Source of the DNA: Novosphingobium sp. MD-1
Lineage (GTDB): Bacteria; Pseudomonadota; Alphaproteobacteria; Sphingomonadales; Sphingomonadaceae
Length of the DNA: 64,000 nucleotides
Assembly (NCBI RefSeq): GCF_001014975.1
Contig: NZ_BBXA01000030.1
Coordinates: 327,501-391,500 of the forward strand
Direction of reading: 5' to 3'
The notes under the pieces were generated by a model. That model was not told the DNA's origin. It saw nothing but the letters and a program-made list of their open reading frames with translations, and did no database searches. This document shows positions 8,392-16,754 of this stretch, in pieces. Every line of letters begins with the position of its first letter. Positions within the stretch are counted from its first letter, which is position 1. The position numbers were made by a program, and so were the translations under genes.

Positions 8392-10086
8392 ATGATCCGC
8401 CGCCTGTTGCCTCTCGCCGTCTTTTTCTGCCAGCCCGCGCTCGCGGAACCGGCATTCCTCGAAGCGCCCAGTGTAAGGACCAATCCCAATCCTGCCGTGC
8501 CGCTGGCCGCGGTGCTCAGCTTCAGAACTAGCGGTCCGGTGACCACCACGGTCAGCCTCGACGATGGATCTAGGCAGTGGCAGGTCCAGTTCGGGCCGCG
8601 CCATGATCCCGCCAAAGGCCTACCGCTGGTCGACCTCGGCGCGGGCAAGGACATCCGCTTGCGCGTTCGCATCAGCGACAAGACGGGCGCGGTTGATGCG
8701 CCCGGATCATTGTCCCTGCGCACACCGGAGCTCCCGGCACCGGGGCTTTCCTGGCCGACCCTGACGACGACCCTCGCCGACAGCGCAGTGCTTGAACCCG
8801 GCCTGCGGTTCATCAGTGTGCGGCGGCGCGCGCCAGGTCGGCAGGACTTCCAGACAAGGGCGCAGCAGCAATTCTCGCGGGGCTGGGGCCTGATCCTGGC
8901 ACTCGATGCCCGGGGGGAGGTGCGCTGGTACTATATCAGCCAGCGGCGCGTTGCGGGGATCAAGCCGTCACCCGATGGGACACTCATCTTCACCACCGAG
9001 GACCAGCGTGTCGTCAAGATCGACATGCTCGGCAACATCCTGCGTCAATGGTATCCCGAGATGCGCCGGCTTGGTCCGGTGCAGGGCGGAACGCAGATTA
9101 CCGGACTGCAGACACTGCACCATGAACCGTCGCTCACGCCGTGGGGCACCTATATCTCGATGTCGGCGAATGGCCGCGAGATCGCGGACTATCCTACGAG
9201 TGTCACCGATCCGCAGGCCCCGCGCAAGCCGACCATGGTTATGGGCGACAAGATCGTCGAATTCGATGCGGATGGGAAAATAGTCTGGGAGTGGGATACG
9301 TTCGACCATCTCGATCCCAAGATGCTGCACTATCACACGCTCCAGCCCTATTGGGCCGTAAGGGGTTACCCTGGCTATGCGGATTGGACGCATGGTAATG
9401 GGATCACGTTCGATGAAAAGAACAATCTCGTCATCGCCTCTTTCAAGCATCTGGATGCTCTGGTCGCCATCGACCGCAAGACGAAGGAGATCCGATGGAT
9501 TTTCAGTGACCCGCAGGGCTGGCCGGAGAGATTTCAATCACGGATACTCAAACCCGTTGGCCTCACACGTTTTCCATGGTCGCAACACCACCCTCACGTC
9601 ACACCTTGGGGAACCATCGTCTATTTTGACAACGGCATGTTCCAGGCTCGGCCGTTCGACGGCCGACGGATCGTGCCCTTCCACGAGAGCTACAGCCGGG
9701 CAGTCGAGATAAAGGTCGACCCCCGCGCGATGACCGTGTCCGAACTCTGGACTTCGGAAAAGGAGCAGAAGCCAGGCAGTTGCATAAACTGGGCGATGGG
9801 CGATGCTCACAGGCTGCCCACCACGAACAACATGTTAGTCATTCGCAGCTTCTGCCCGCCGATCACTGACAAGCTCAACGATCAGAACGAGTATGATCTC
9901 ACGCAGCGCTTCGTAGATGATGTGCCGTATGCCGGCCGGGTCGAGGAATACTCGCGCACTTCGCCTGGGACGCGGCTTTCCCAAACGCGTTTCGACGACC
10001 CCAACGAGATTCTCCAGTGGCAGCTCTACGGAGGCTTTCACGCGCCGTCGATCTACTGGGAGGACAAGGCCGGGGCAGCGAACTGA
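8392..10086 (+). CDS. Exported arylsulfotransferase (ASST) family protein
   Basis: About 564 residues from ATG 8392, which has a strong GGAGAAGG Shine-Dalgarno. The N-terminus is a short Sec signal peptide (MIRRLLPLAVFFCQPALA, cleavage before E), so the protein is periplasmic. The centre carries the ASST beta-propeller landmarks: D-W-T-H-G-N-G-I near residue 330, then the repeated D-x-K-T-K-E-I-R-W-I-F propeller blade, and Q-H-H-P-H-V-x-P-x-G with F-D-N-G near residues 403-417. ASST enzymes move sulfuryl groups between phenolic esters without PAPS, via a His intermediate. Two Cys occur late in the chain (in GSCIN and SFCPP), compatible with the disulfide known in the family. The location between a sulfatase and gentisate genes suggests phenol-sulfate handling. 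The longer frame back to 8302 overlaps the VOC gene and lacks a signal-like start. Confidence 0.85.
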   Translation: MIRRLLPLAVFFCQPALAEPAFLEAPSVRTNPNPAVPLAAVLSFRTSGPVTTTVSLDDGSRQWQVQFGPRHDPAKGLPLVDLGAGKDIRLRVRISDKTGAVDAPGSLSLRTPELPAPGLSWPTLTTTLADSAVLEPGLRFISVRRRAPGRQDFQTRAQQQFSRGWGLILALDARGEVRWYYISQRRVAGIKPSPDGTLIFTTEDQRVVKIDMLGNILRQWYPEMRRLGPVQGGTQITGLQTLHHEPSLTPWGTYISMSANGREIADYPTSVTDPQAPRKPTMVMGDKIVEFDADGKIVWEWDTFDHLDPKMLHYHTLQPYWAVRGYPGYADWTHGNGITFDEKNNLVIASFKHLDALVAIDRKTKEIRWIFSDPQGWPERFQSRILKPVGLTRFPWSQHHPHVTPWGTIVYFDNGMFQARPFDGRRIVPFHESYSRAVEIKVDPRAMTVSELWTSEKEQKPGSCINWAMGDAHRLPTTNNMLVIRSFCPPITDKLNDQNEYDLTQRFVDDVPYAGRVEEYSRTSPGTRLSQTRFDDPNEILQWQLYGGFHAPSIYWEDKAGAAN

Positions 10087-10165
10087 GTGTGGCGTCGGTC
10101 ATGCCGGACGACCGGGCGGCAATGTCACGAGCTATCATGGCAACATTTCTACCGAGGACCATCTG

Positions 10166-11365
10166 ATGAGCGAGCGACGCAGAGTACTTATTGTGGGCGG
10201 TGGCATCGGCGGACTTACGGCCGCTGGGCTGCTTCTCCTTGCTGGACATGACGTCCAGGTCTTCGAGCAGGCGCTCGAACTTGGCGAAGTCGGAGCCGGC
10301 ATTCAGGTTAGTGCCAATGCCACACATGTTCTGCGCCACTTAGGCGTACTCGAGCGGCTTGCGTCGGTGTCCGTGCGACCGCTCAGAACGGAGTTCCGCC
10401 TGCACGACACGGCGGAGATTGTCAGCCAGATCCTGCTGGGCGACAGCCACGAAGAGCGGTTCGGTGCTCCATATCTTCATGTCTACCGGCCCGATATCCT
10501 AGGCATCCTGGAAGCCAGAGTCCGTGAACTGGCGCCCTCGGCAATCCATCTTGGCAAGGCGCTTGAACGCTATGAGGAAGGCCCTGACAACGTGACCCTC
10601 TACTTTGCTGACGGCACTATGGCGAGCGGCGACTTGCTGATCGGTGCGGATGGCATCAAGTCGGTTGTGCGGGCACAGATGCATGGCCTCGAACCGGCCC
10701 GCTATACCGGTAACGTCGCGTGGCGGGTCATGGTACCCGTCGAGAAGCTGCCGCCTGATTTCCAGCCACCTATTTTTGTAAACTGGATGGGGCCAGACAA
10801 GCACATGGTTGTTTATTGGGTCCATGGCGGCAAGCTGCTCAATTTCGTCGGTTGTGTCGAAAAGCCTGAATGGACGCAGGAGGGCTGGGCAATCAAGGCG
10901 CCCTGGGACGACCTGAAGGCCGATTTTGTCGGGTTCCATCAAGATGTGCAGACAATGATCGACGCAGCGGACAAGGATAATTGCTTCTGCTGGGCGCTTA
11001 ACAACAGGCCTCGCCTGGAATTCTGGAGCACCGAACGGGTCACCCTGCTTGGAGATAGTGCGCACCCTACGCTACCATACATGGCGCAGGGAGCGGTGAT
11101 GGCGATCGAGGACGCGGCCGTTTTGATGCGCGCGTTGAACGAATTCGACGACCTGGCCGAGGCCCTGCGAGGCTATGAGAAGGCCCGTATCGAGCGCACC
11201 GCGCGGATAGTCAATGAAAGCACCGAACACGCGCGGCTTTTCCATTTTCAGACCCACGACGAATTTCGCGAGGCCTTCGCGCGGAAGGATCCGGCAAGAG
11301 ACCGTGGCTTGTGGCTCTACAACTACAATCCGCTCACCGTGCCGATCGGTGCCGAAACGGCGTGA
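10166..11365 (+). CDS. FAD-dependent aromatic hydroxylase (3-hydroxybenzoate 6-hydroxylase / salicylate hydroxylase type)
   Basis: 399-residue class A flavoprotein monooxygenase. The ADP-binding GGGIGG is at residues 11-16, the D-G motif L-I-G-A-D-G-I-K-S-x-V-R near residues 157-168, and the second FAD motif G-D-S-A-H-P-x-L-P-Y-x-A-Q-G-A near residue 300. The tail with L-Y-N-Y-N is usual in salicylate/3-hydroxybenzoate hydroxylases. Because the next three genes complete gentisate catabolism, the most likely reaction is NAD(P)H- and O2-dependent conversion of 3-hydroxybenzoate (or a related hydroxybenzoate) to gentisate; the precise substrate is inference. ATG 10166 has GAGGA upstream; the longer open frame back to 9917 overlaps the ASST gene and is not homologous. 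Confidence 0.88.
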   Translation: MSERRRVLIVGGGIGGLTAAGLLLLAGHDVQVFEQALELGEVGAGIQVSANATHVLRHLGVLERLASVSVRPLRTEFRLHDTAEIVSQILLGDSHEERFGAPYLHVYRPDILGILEARVRELAPSAIHLGKALERYEEGPDNVTLYFADGTMASGDLLIGADGIKSVVRAQMHGLEPARYTGNVAWRVMVPVEKLPPDFQPPIFVNWMGPDKHMVVYWVHGGKLLNFVGCVEKPEWTQEGWAIKAPWDDLKADFVGFHQDVQTMIDAADKDNCFCWALNNRPRLEFWSTERVTLLGDSAHPTLPYMAQGAVMAIEDAAVLMRALNEFDDLAEALRGYEKARIERTARIVNESTEHARLFHFQTHDEFREAFARKDPARDRGLWLYNYNPLTVPIGAETA

Positions 11366-11415
11366 CTATTCTTGCCGCGCGTTGCCACCACCGACAAACC
11401 ATTTTGGGGAATTCC

Positions 11416-12114
11416 ATGATCGACTATTCCTTTCCGCCCCAACCATCCAGCTTCGTTCCCATCGCCGGATCGCGGCAGGTTTTTCCCGTCCGCCGTATTT
11501 TTTGCGTAGGACGCAATTATGCCGAACATGCGCGAGAGATGGGCTTCGATCCGAACCGCGAGGCCCCCTTTTTCTTCACCAAACCGGCCGATGCAGTCGT
11601 CCAAGATGGTGCCACGATTGCCTATCCGCCGTTGACGGAGAATTTCCACTATGAGGCTGAGTTGGTCGTCGCGATTGGCACAGAGGGGCGCAACCTGTCA
11701 GTGGAGGCGAGCCCGCTACATATCTGGGGCTATGCCGTGGGCAACGACCTGACGCGTCGCGACCTTCAGATCCAGGCGCGCGAGAAGGGGCGTCCTTGGG
11801 ATTGGGGTAAGGCATTTGACAATTCGGCCGTCATTGGTCCCATCCATCCGGTTGACGAAGTGGGCCATCCGGACAGCGGGTCGATCCGGCTGACGGTGAA
11901 TGGCGCGGTCAAGCAGGATGCAAACCTTGCCGAACTCATATGGTCGGTGCCAGAAATCGTCTCGATCCTGTCGCACTCGGTGACGATAAAGCCCGGCGAC
12001 TTGATCATGACCGGTACGCCTGCGGGGGTTGGCCCGCTTGTCCCGGGAGATGTTTGCACCGTCTCGATTGAGGGCCTTGGAGACCTGATCACCAAGATTG
12101 GCCCACGCGAATGA
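11416..12114 (+). CDS. Fumarylpyruvate hydrolase (FAA hydrolase family)
   Basis: 232-residue fumarylacetoacetate-hydrolase-family protein. It shows the family opening F-C-V-G-R-N-Y-A-E-H, metal ligands Glu80 and Glu82 (H-Y-E-A-E) and Asp111 (G-N-D-L-T-R-R-D), and the terminal motif D-L-I-M-T-G-T-P-A-G-V-G. It should split 3-fumarylpyruvate into fumarate and pyruvate, the last gentisate step. Start is ATG 11416 with GGGGA upstream; the in-frame extension to 11311 overlaps the hydroxylase. The stop overlaps the next ATG (ATGA). Sharing the operon with maleylpyruvate isomerase and gentisate dioxygenase makes fumarylpyruvate more likely than other FAH substrates. Confidence 0.88.
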   Translation: MIDYSFPPQPSSFVPIAGSRQVFPVRRIFCVGRNYAEHAREMGFDPNREAPFFFTKPADAVVQDGATIAYPPLTENFHYEAELVVAIGTEGRNLSVEASPLHIWGYAVGNDLTRRDLQIQAREKGRPWDWGKAFDNSAVIGPIHPVDEVGHPDSGSIRLTVNGAVKQDANLAELIWSVPEIVSILSHSVTIKPGDLIMTGTPAGVGPLVPGDVCTVSIEGLGDLITKIGPRE

Positions 12115-12758
12115 CACTTCGCCTGCACAACTTCTTCAGGTCGTCCACCTCGACCCGCTTGCGCGTGGCTCTCAACCTCAAGGGGCTGGAATATGATTAT
12201 GTGGCCTATGTCCTGCGCAAGAATCAACACCGGAGCCCAGAATATCTGGCACTAAATCCAGCAGGGCTCGTGCCGGCGCTTGAATTGGAAGATGGCACGG
12301 TTCTGACCCAGTCGCTGGCCATCATCGAATGGCTCGACGAAACCTACCCCGACCCCCCCCTGCTCCCGACCGACCCGCTCGGGCGGGCGCGGGTCCGGTC
12401 ATTGGCCTATATGGTGGCTTTCGAGATCCACCCGCTCAACAACCTGCGCGTTCTGAACCGGCTAGGCACGCAGTTCGACGCTGACGACGATGCGGTGGCG
12501 CAATGGTTCGTCCATTGGGTAACGGCGACGTTCGATCCGCTGGAAGCCATGCTGGCCGGCAGTCGGGAGACGGGCCAGTTCTGCCATGGCGATGCTCCAA
12601 CGCTCGCTGACATCTGCCTTTACAGCCAAATCTGGAATAATCAGCGCTTTTCAATTCCAATTGAAACCTGGCCGACAATTGCACGAATTTTTTCGGACTT
12701 AGACGGCCTCCCCGCCTTTCGCAATGCGGCGCCACCCAACCAGCCCGATGCCGAATGA
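12111..12758 (+). CDS. Maleylpyruvate isomerase (zeta-class GST)
   Basis: 215-residue zeta-class glutathione S-transferase. The N-terminal thioredoxin fold has the zeta signature region S-S-T-S-T-R-L-R-V-A-L (residues 11-21), with Thr where SSCS-type enzymes have Cys; the glutathione-binding Q-S-L-A-I-I-E-W-L segment is at about residues 67-75, and the C-terminal helical domain has A-D-I-C-L-Y-x-Q. It catalyses glutathione-dependent cis-trans isomerisation of maleylpyruvate to fumarylpyruvate. Coupled to the upstream hydrolase by an ATGA overlap; the dioxygenase that makes its substrate starts 22 bases downstream. Confidence 0.9.
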   Translation: MTLRLHNFFRSSTSTRLRVALNLKGLEYDYVAYVLRKNQHRSPEYLALNPAGLVPALELEDGTVLTQSLAIIEWLDETYPDPPLLPTDPLGRARVRSLAYMVAFEIHPLNNLRVLNRLGTQFDADDDAVAQWFVHWVTATFDPLEAMLAGSRETGQFCHGDAPTLADICLYSQIWNNQRFSIPIETWPTIARIFSDLDGLPAFRNAAPPNQPDAE

Positions 12759-12780
12759 CCAAAATTGCAGGAGCAAGATC

Positions 12781-13878
12781 ATGAGTGAAGCGCTCGATCA
12801 CAGCACAGTCGACCATGCTATGCAGCCGGATGACACGCCCGAGCTGCGCGAGCTATATCGCGGGTTCGAAAAGCAGAGCCTGTTACCCCTGTGGACCCAG
12901 CTTGGCGACCTCATGCCGGTTCATCCCAAGTCCAGAGCGGTGCCGCACGTCTGGAAATGGTCAAAACTGCTCCCACTGGCTGAACGTTCGGGCGAACTGG
13001 TACCCGTTGGGCGGGGAGGCGAACGCCGCGCGATCGGGCTGAGTAATCCGGGCCTTGCTCCCCATGCCTATATCAGCCCTACATTATGGGCAGCGATCCA
13101 GTATCTAGGCCCACGTGAAGTCGCACCTGAGCACCGTCACAGCCAGAACGCCTTCCGCTTCGTTGTCGAAGGAGAAGGGGTCTGGACCGTGGTCAATGGC
13201 GATCCAGTACGAATGAGCAGAGGCGACTTGCTGTTAACGCCCGGCGGCAACTTTCACGGCCACCAGAACGCCACCGATAAGTCTATGGCCTGGATCGATG
13301 GGCTCGACATCCCGTTCAGCCAGCAGATGGACGTTGGCTTTTTCGAATTTGGTTCAGACAAACTTACGTGCCTCGAAACACCAGAATTCAGCCGGGGCGA
13401 GCGTCTCTGGTGTCATCCTGGACTGCGCCCGCTTTCGCAGCTCAAGGACAGTGTCAGCTCGCCTATCGGTGCCTACCGGTGGGCGCATACCGACGCAGCC
13501 TTGACGCAGCAACTCGCGCTCGAGGCGGAGGGGTATGCGGCCACGGTTGCCCCAGGCCATGCCGCAATTCGTTACATCAATCCAACTACGGGCGGAGACG
13601 TTATGCCCACAATCCGCCTTGAATTTCACCGTTTGCTCGAGGGCACCGAGACAAAAATGAGACGTGACGTCGGTTCGACCGTCTTCCAAGTCTTCGAAGG
13701 CAACGGCGCGGTTGTGATGGATGGCGAAACGCACAGTGTGGAAAAAGGGGACATGTTTGTCGTCCCGTCGTGGATCCCCTGGTCGTTGCAGGCCGAGACA
13801 GGCTTCGATCTGTTCCGCTTTTCGGATGCTCCCATCATGGAGAAGCTGGGCTTTATGCGAAGTTGGGTCGACGCGTGA
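12781..13878 (+). CDS. Gentisate 1,2-dioxygenase
   Basis: 365-residue bicupin dioxygenase. The Fe(II) ligands fall where expected for the family: His118 and His120 in P-E-H-R-H-S-Q and His159 in N-F-H-G-H. The second cupin lies near residues 290-345 (F-E-G-x-G-x-V-V-M-D-G through F-V-V-P-S-W). It opens gentisate to maleylpyruvate using O2 and is cytoplasmic. ATG 12781 has AGGAG ahead; the frame is open back to 12724, but that part overlaps the isomerase. It is the last gene of the 1-13878 operon; a 500-base gap with a regulatory palindrome follows. Confidence 0.93.
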   Translation: MSEALDHSTVDHAMQPDDTPELRELYRGFEKQSLLPLWTQLGDLMPVHPKSRAVPHVWKWSKLLPLAERSGELVPVGRGGERRAIGLSNPGLAPHAYISPTLWAAIQYLGPREVAPEHRHSQNAFRFVVEGEGVWTVVNGDPVRMSRGDLLLTPGGNFHGHQNATDKSMAWIDGLDIPFSQQMDVGFFEFGSDKLTCLETPEFSRGERLWCHPGLRPLSQLKDSVSSPIGAYRWAHTDAALTQQLALEAEGYAATVAPGHAAIRYINPTTGGDVMPTIRLEFHRLLEGTETKMRRDVGSTVFQVFEGNGAVVMDGETHSVEKGDMFVVPSWIPWSLQAETGFDLFRFSDAPIMEKLGFMRSWVDA

Positions 13879-14380
13879 GCTTGGCATTTTCGCTCGAGCA
13901 ACGACACGGTATCGAACGGTTGCGCGTTTGATCCACAAGACCATAGATCCGACTTCTCACCCGAGCAGCTGTGCCGTTCTCGGGGCAAAGCGGGCAAGGC
14001 TCGATGTCGCCGGAACGTGAGCAGTATTGAGAGGCGGCAGCAATCCTCAAGCGGAATGCTTCGAGCATCATTGCCGTTCTTCAAAGTAGGTCTGAATGAC
14101 CAGTCTGCGCCTGATCCTGATATGCCAAAGTGCAAGAAGGCATCCTGATCCTACTGGACTCTTGGTGCCATGGTGCTACCATACACCAGTGTTTGGAAAG
14201 GTTGGTTGGCGGAAAGGACGCGCTGTTGAGGTGGCGACCCAAACCAGCGCTTCGGTGATCGACAGCAGCGTGGTCATAGTCGGCCTTTTCACAATGTTGT
14301 TCCATTCCATGGATTCGCAGTCGAGGACGGTTTTCGTTGTCCCTGCAAGTCCTCCCAACTTATTGGATTGGTGATTTAAT
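13879..14380. other. Intergenic region with one 18-bp palindrome
   Basis: About 500 bases between the gentisate operon and the Ldi-like genes. No open frame here looks like a protein on either strand. The only clear signal is the 18-bp operator-like palindrome at 14179-14196. The remaining ~185 bases up to the ATG at 14381 form an unusually long untranslated leader if transcription starts near the operator. Confidence 0.6.
14179..14196. promoter_or_regulatory. TetR-type operator candidate, site 1
   Basis: CCATACAC-CA-GTGTTTGG: two 8-base arms (7 of 8 complementary) around a 2-base spacer. It is the same motif as at 28518, 41060, 43144 and 47956. It lies 184 bases ahead of the Ldi-like pair and about 300 bases after the gentisate dioxygenase stop. 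Confidence 0.65.
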
Positions 14381-15532
14381 ATGGCTGAGAAAATCACAGA
14401 TTTCGACAGCATTGCTGCGGATATCTTTTTGCAAAAGCGGGCTGGAAAACTCAGCCATTTCGCCGAGATGATCTGGAACTTCCACCGGGACCGGATCGAT
14501 GCCACGTTCGAGGGTGGTTGGGACAATGCCGCATTTCCGTGGGACCGCAACATGCATGGGTGGTGGAAATACCCGCTGGCATTCGCGACATACTCGATCC
14601 CCTCGGTGATCATGGTTGAGGAAGCCCGGTACGCGGAAGCTTCAATCTGTCTGAGGAAATCAATACTACTGTTCAAAGATACGCCGATCTGGGACGAATG
14701 GGTCAAGTACGGCCATGGGCCAGATCCGATATGCTGCCGGAATATCATGTACAAGGCGCATCTGCACGTCATGTACGGCTTGTATCAGCTCATTACCGGA
14801 TCGCAGGATTTTGAGAGGGAGTACATTCAGCTAACAGACATAATGAAAAAGGAGTTGAATGAAAATAGCGAAAATGAGGGATTTGAAGGTATAGTTTGCG
14901 AAGATGATCAATATTTTCCTGTATGTAATTCCCAGATAGTCATCGGCATGTCGATACATGACTTAATTTTTGGAACGAATTACTACAATGAATATGGAAA
15001 AAGAGTTGCTGATTTCATTGCAGACAGGATCAGTGATCCAGTGACCAAGATGATACTGTACAAGTATCATCCCTCCCATGACCAGGCTGAAGCCTATCTG
15101 TCCGGCGCTTGCAACACCTGGGGACTGACCCAATTGCATTATACCAATCCGGCAGACATGCAGACCGGCTATGAGAACTTCAAGCGTCTGCTCGTTGCGC
15201 AGCAACCGGATGGCGCGCTCTACCTCAAGGAATGTGTCCATGCCTCCGATCCCGCCATGGGGCTGGAGGAGAGTTTCGGGCTTCTATATGCGCTCGGCTT
15301 GGCGAGGGAGTATCAGGACCCTGACCTTTGGGCTGGTTTTATGAAGTACCTGGGTAAGACGTCTGGTATTGCGTATGTCGACGGAAGGGTCCGCCTCGTC
15401 GAAGTGACAAATGGGGAAGAGCATCACGCCAACAGCTACATCCTATGGGGCGCCCTTCACGAATCCTGGAACGCGGTCTTTCAGCATGATTGGAGCGCGC
15501 TGAGGGCCCGGCATCGGGCGGTGTTGTCATGA
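14381..15532 (+). CDS. Linalool dehydratase/isomerase (Ldi) family protein, catalytic-type subunit
   Basis: 383 residues, close to Ldi (about 370 mature). Family identity rests on two blocks I recognise from the Castellaniella defragrans enzyme: N-I-M-Y-K-x-H-L then M-Y-G-L-Y-Q-L-x-T-G (residues 121-140), and G-I-V-C-E-x-D-x-Y-F-x-x-C-N-S (residues 170-184). These hold the equivalents of the Ldi active-site Met, His and two Cys: Met123, His127, Cys173, Cys182; the nine-residue Cys spacing and four-residue Met-His spacing match. Asp37 or Asp40 may be the catalytic Asp. Ldi hydrates/dehydrates and isomerises tertiary/primary allylic alcohols. Unlike Ldi there is no signal peptide, so this one is cytoplasmic. 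Composition is AT-rich against neighbours (one 60-base line at 14821 has only 21 G/C). It overlaps the next gene by ATGA. Confidence 0.85.
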   Translation: MAEKITDFDSIAADIFLQKRAGKLSHFAEMIWNFHRDRIDATFEGGWDNAAFPWDRNMHGWWKYPLAFATYSIPSVIMVEEARYAEASICLRKSILLFKDTPIWDEWVKYGHGPDPICCRNIMYKAHLHVMYGLYQLITGSQDFEREYIQLTDIMKKELNENSENEGFEGIVCEDDQYFPVCNSQIVIGMSIHDLIFGTNYYNEYGKRVADFIADRISDPVTKMILYKYHPSHDQAEAYLSGACNTWGLTQLHYTNPADMQTGYENFKRLLVAQQPDGALYLKECVHASDPAMGLEESFGLLYALGLAREYQDPDLWAGFMKYLGKTSGIAYVDGRVRLVEVTNGEEHHANSYILWGALHESWNAVFQHDWSALRARHRAVLS

Positions 15533-16671
15533 TCGGTGCAGAGGCTTCGCGCCAAGACATCTGGGCGATGGTTGAAGACGGGCGGTTCACAGATCAAGTT
15601 GAGGCGCATTACAGGACGCTTCTGTTCGACCTGGACCTGGCTTGCTACAATAATTGCCACGTCTGTCACGTTCCTGGTTCGGGGGTCGCTTTTTACAAGG
15701 CCATGGGCTTCATGGCCCTGACTTTGCCATCTGTAGCCTATATTGACCCGTTCAGAACCAGAGAGGTTGAGTATAATCTTAACCTGACCGCAAAAAATAT
15801 CTGTAATCCAAATCTTTCCAACCCATTGAATATGTACGATTCTGAAAATGTCCGCGTCGTCCTGAGCGCCCTGTCGTATGAATTCTACCGATTGGTCAGC
15901 GGAAGGGGGCAATTCGATGAAAAATCTCGCGCATTCATCGAAGCAATAAAAGGAAAGATCATTAACAATTACCAATCTGCGCAAAATATTTTCGCGCTTG
16001 AAACTGTGACCGGTAGGTTCGAAATTTTTCCAAATCTACTGGCGATGCTTGCATTTGAAATTCATGATAAGATTCATGGGACAACTTATTCCGACGATAA
16101 TGACAAAATTTTGGACGGTATAGGCGTTCTGTTACGCGATGATAAATCAGGACTGTTCTTCGAATCACTGCAAACTGGAAGTTTTGGTTTCGACAAGCAG
16201 GAATTGAATAGAGAGTCATTTTGGATCTCTAGAAATATTCGACCAAGATCCAATGCGTTGGCACTTAACCTGATGCATTATTTCAGGCCGCAGGAAGCTG
16301 AGGCGCTTTGGGAGCAGTTTAAGTTCGCATTTTCTGACGAATTGATGCGGATCGATTTAGGGGCGTTGAAAGGGAAGTCTGGACAGTCTTTCGTAACACC
16401 TCTTGGTTTTCAACTAGAGGATATTTTTGCAGCTCTTTGGTTGGCTAAAGAGATGCAAGATGTCAAATTCTTCAATTTACTGAACAATCGCATTTATGAA
16501 GTTTTAGAGCCGAAGCGTATAGAGGCTAAGATATTTTATGATCAGCTGGGGGAGGGTGGACCATTGGTTTCATACTTTAACCTTCTGGCCCAGTGCCATG
16601 TCGGCTGGAAGCAGCTTGTTGAAAAAGATTGGGCGCAGAGCTACCACAAAGACTATAATGTGGTCCGCTGA
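15529..16671 (+). CDS. Ldi-like second subunit lacking the active-site residues
   Basis: 380 residues from the ATG that overlaps the previous stop (ATGA). It aligns with the first Ldi-like protein over its length: S-V-A-Y-I-D-P near residue 68 matches the Ldi helix S-V-A-L-I-D-P, Y-R-L-V-S-G (residues 120-125) matches Y-Q-L-I-T-G, and E-I-H-D-K-I-H-G-T-T-Y (177-187) matches the post-Cys block. Anchoring on that block puts Thr159 and Pro168 at the positions of Cys173 and Cys182, and the catalytic His is also gone. It therefore looks like a non-catalytic or re-purposed partner in a heteromeric (alpha/alpha)6-barrel complex. It has its own Cys cluster at residues 39-46 (C-x3-C-x2-C followed by His). 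No signal peptide. Composition is about 40% G+C in sampled lines, versus about 70% in a sampled gentisate-operon line, suggesting acquisition by transfer. A hairpin follows the stop. Confidence 0.75.
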   Translation: MIGAEASRQDIWAMVEDGRFTDQVEAHYRTLLFDLDLACYNNCHVCHVPGSGVAFYKAMGFMALTLPSVAYIDPFRTREVEYNLNLTAKNICNPNLSNPLNMYDSENVRVVLSALSYEFYRLVSGRGQFDEKSRAFIEAIKGKIINNYQSAQNIFALETVTGRFEIFPNLLAMLAFEIHDKIHGTTYSDDNDKILDGIGVLLRDDKSGLFFESLQTGSFGFDKQELNRESFWISRNIRPRSNALALNLMHYFRPQEAEALWEQFKFAFSDELMRIDLGALKGKSGQSFVTPLGFQLEDIFAALWLAKEMQDVKFFNLLNNRIYEVLEPKRIEAKIFYDQLGEGGPLVSYFNLLAQCHVGWKQLVEKDWAQSYHKDYNVVR

Positions 16672-16674
16672 TAC

Positions 16675-16707
16675 CAGAATGCGATGAGCCTGACTCATCG
16701 CATTCTG
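16675..16707 (+). terminator. Hairpin terminator candidate after the Ldi-like pair
   Basis: Perfect 14-bp inverted repeat (CAGAATGCGATGAG and complement) with a 5-base loop, beginning 3 bases after the stop of the second Ldi-like gene. Only a short CTT follows, so the U-tract is weak; it may act as an mRNA-stabilising hairpin instead. Confidence 0.65.
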
Positions 16708-16754
16708 CTTAAGCCCGTGCGGCGCTTGAGAATTTCCAGCGTGTGATGCGTCAC

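Noticed and set aside
15655-15669. C-x-x-C-H (CHVCH) in the second Ldi-like protein as a cytochrome c haem site
   Set aside because: The protein has no signal peptide and no cytochrome fold; cytochrome c maturation is periplasmic. A metal site or chance is more likely.
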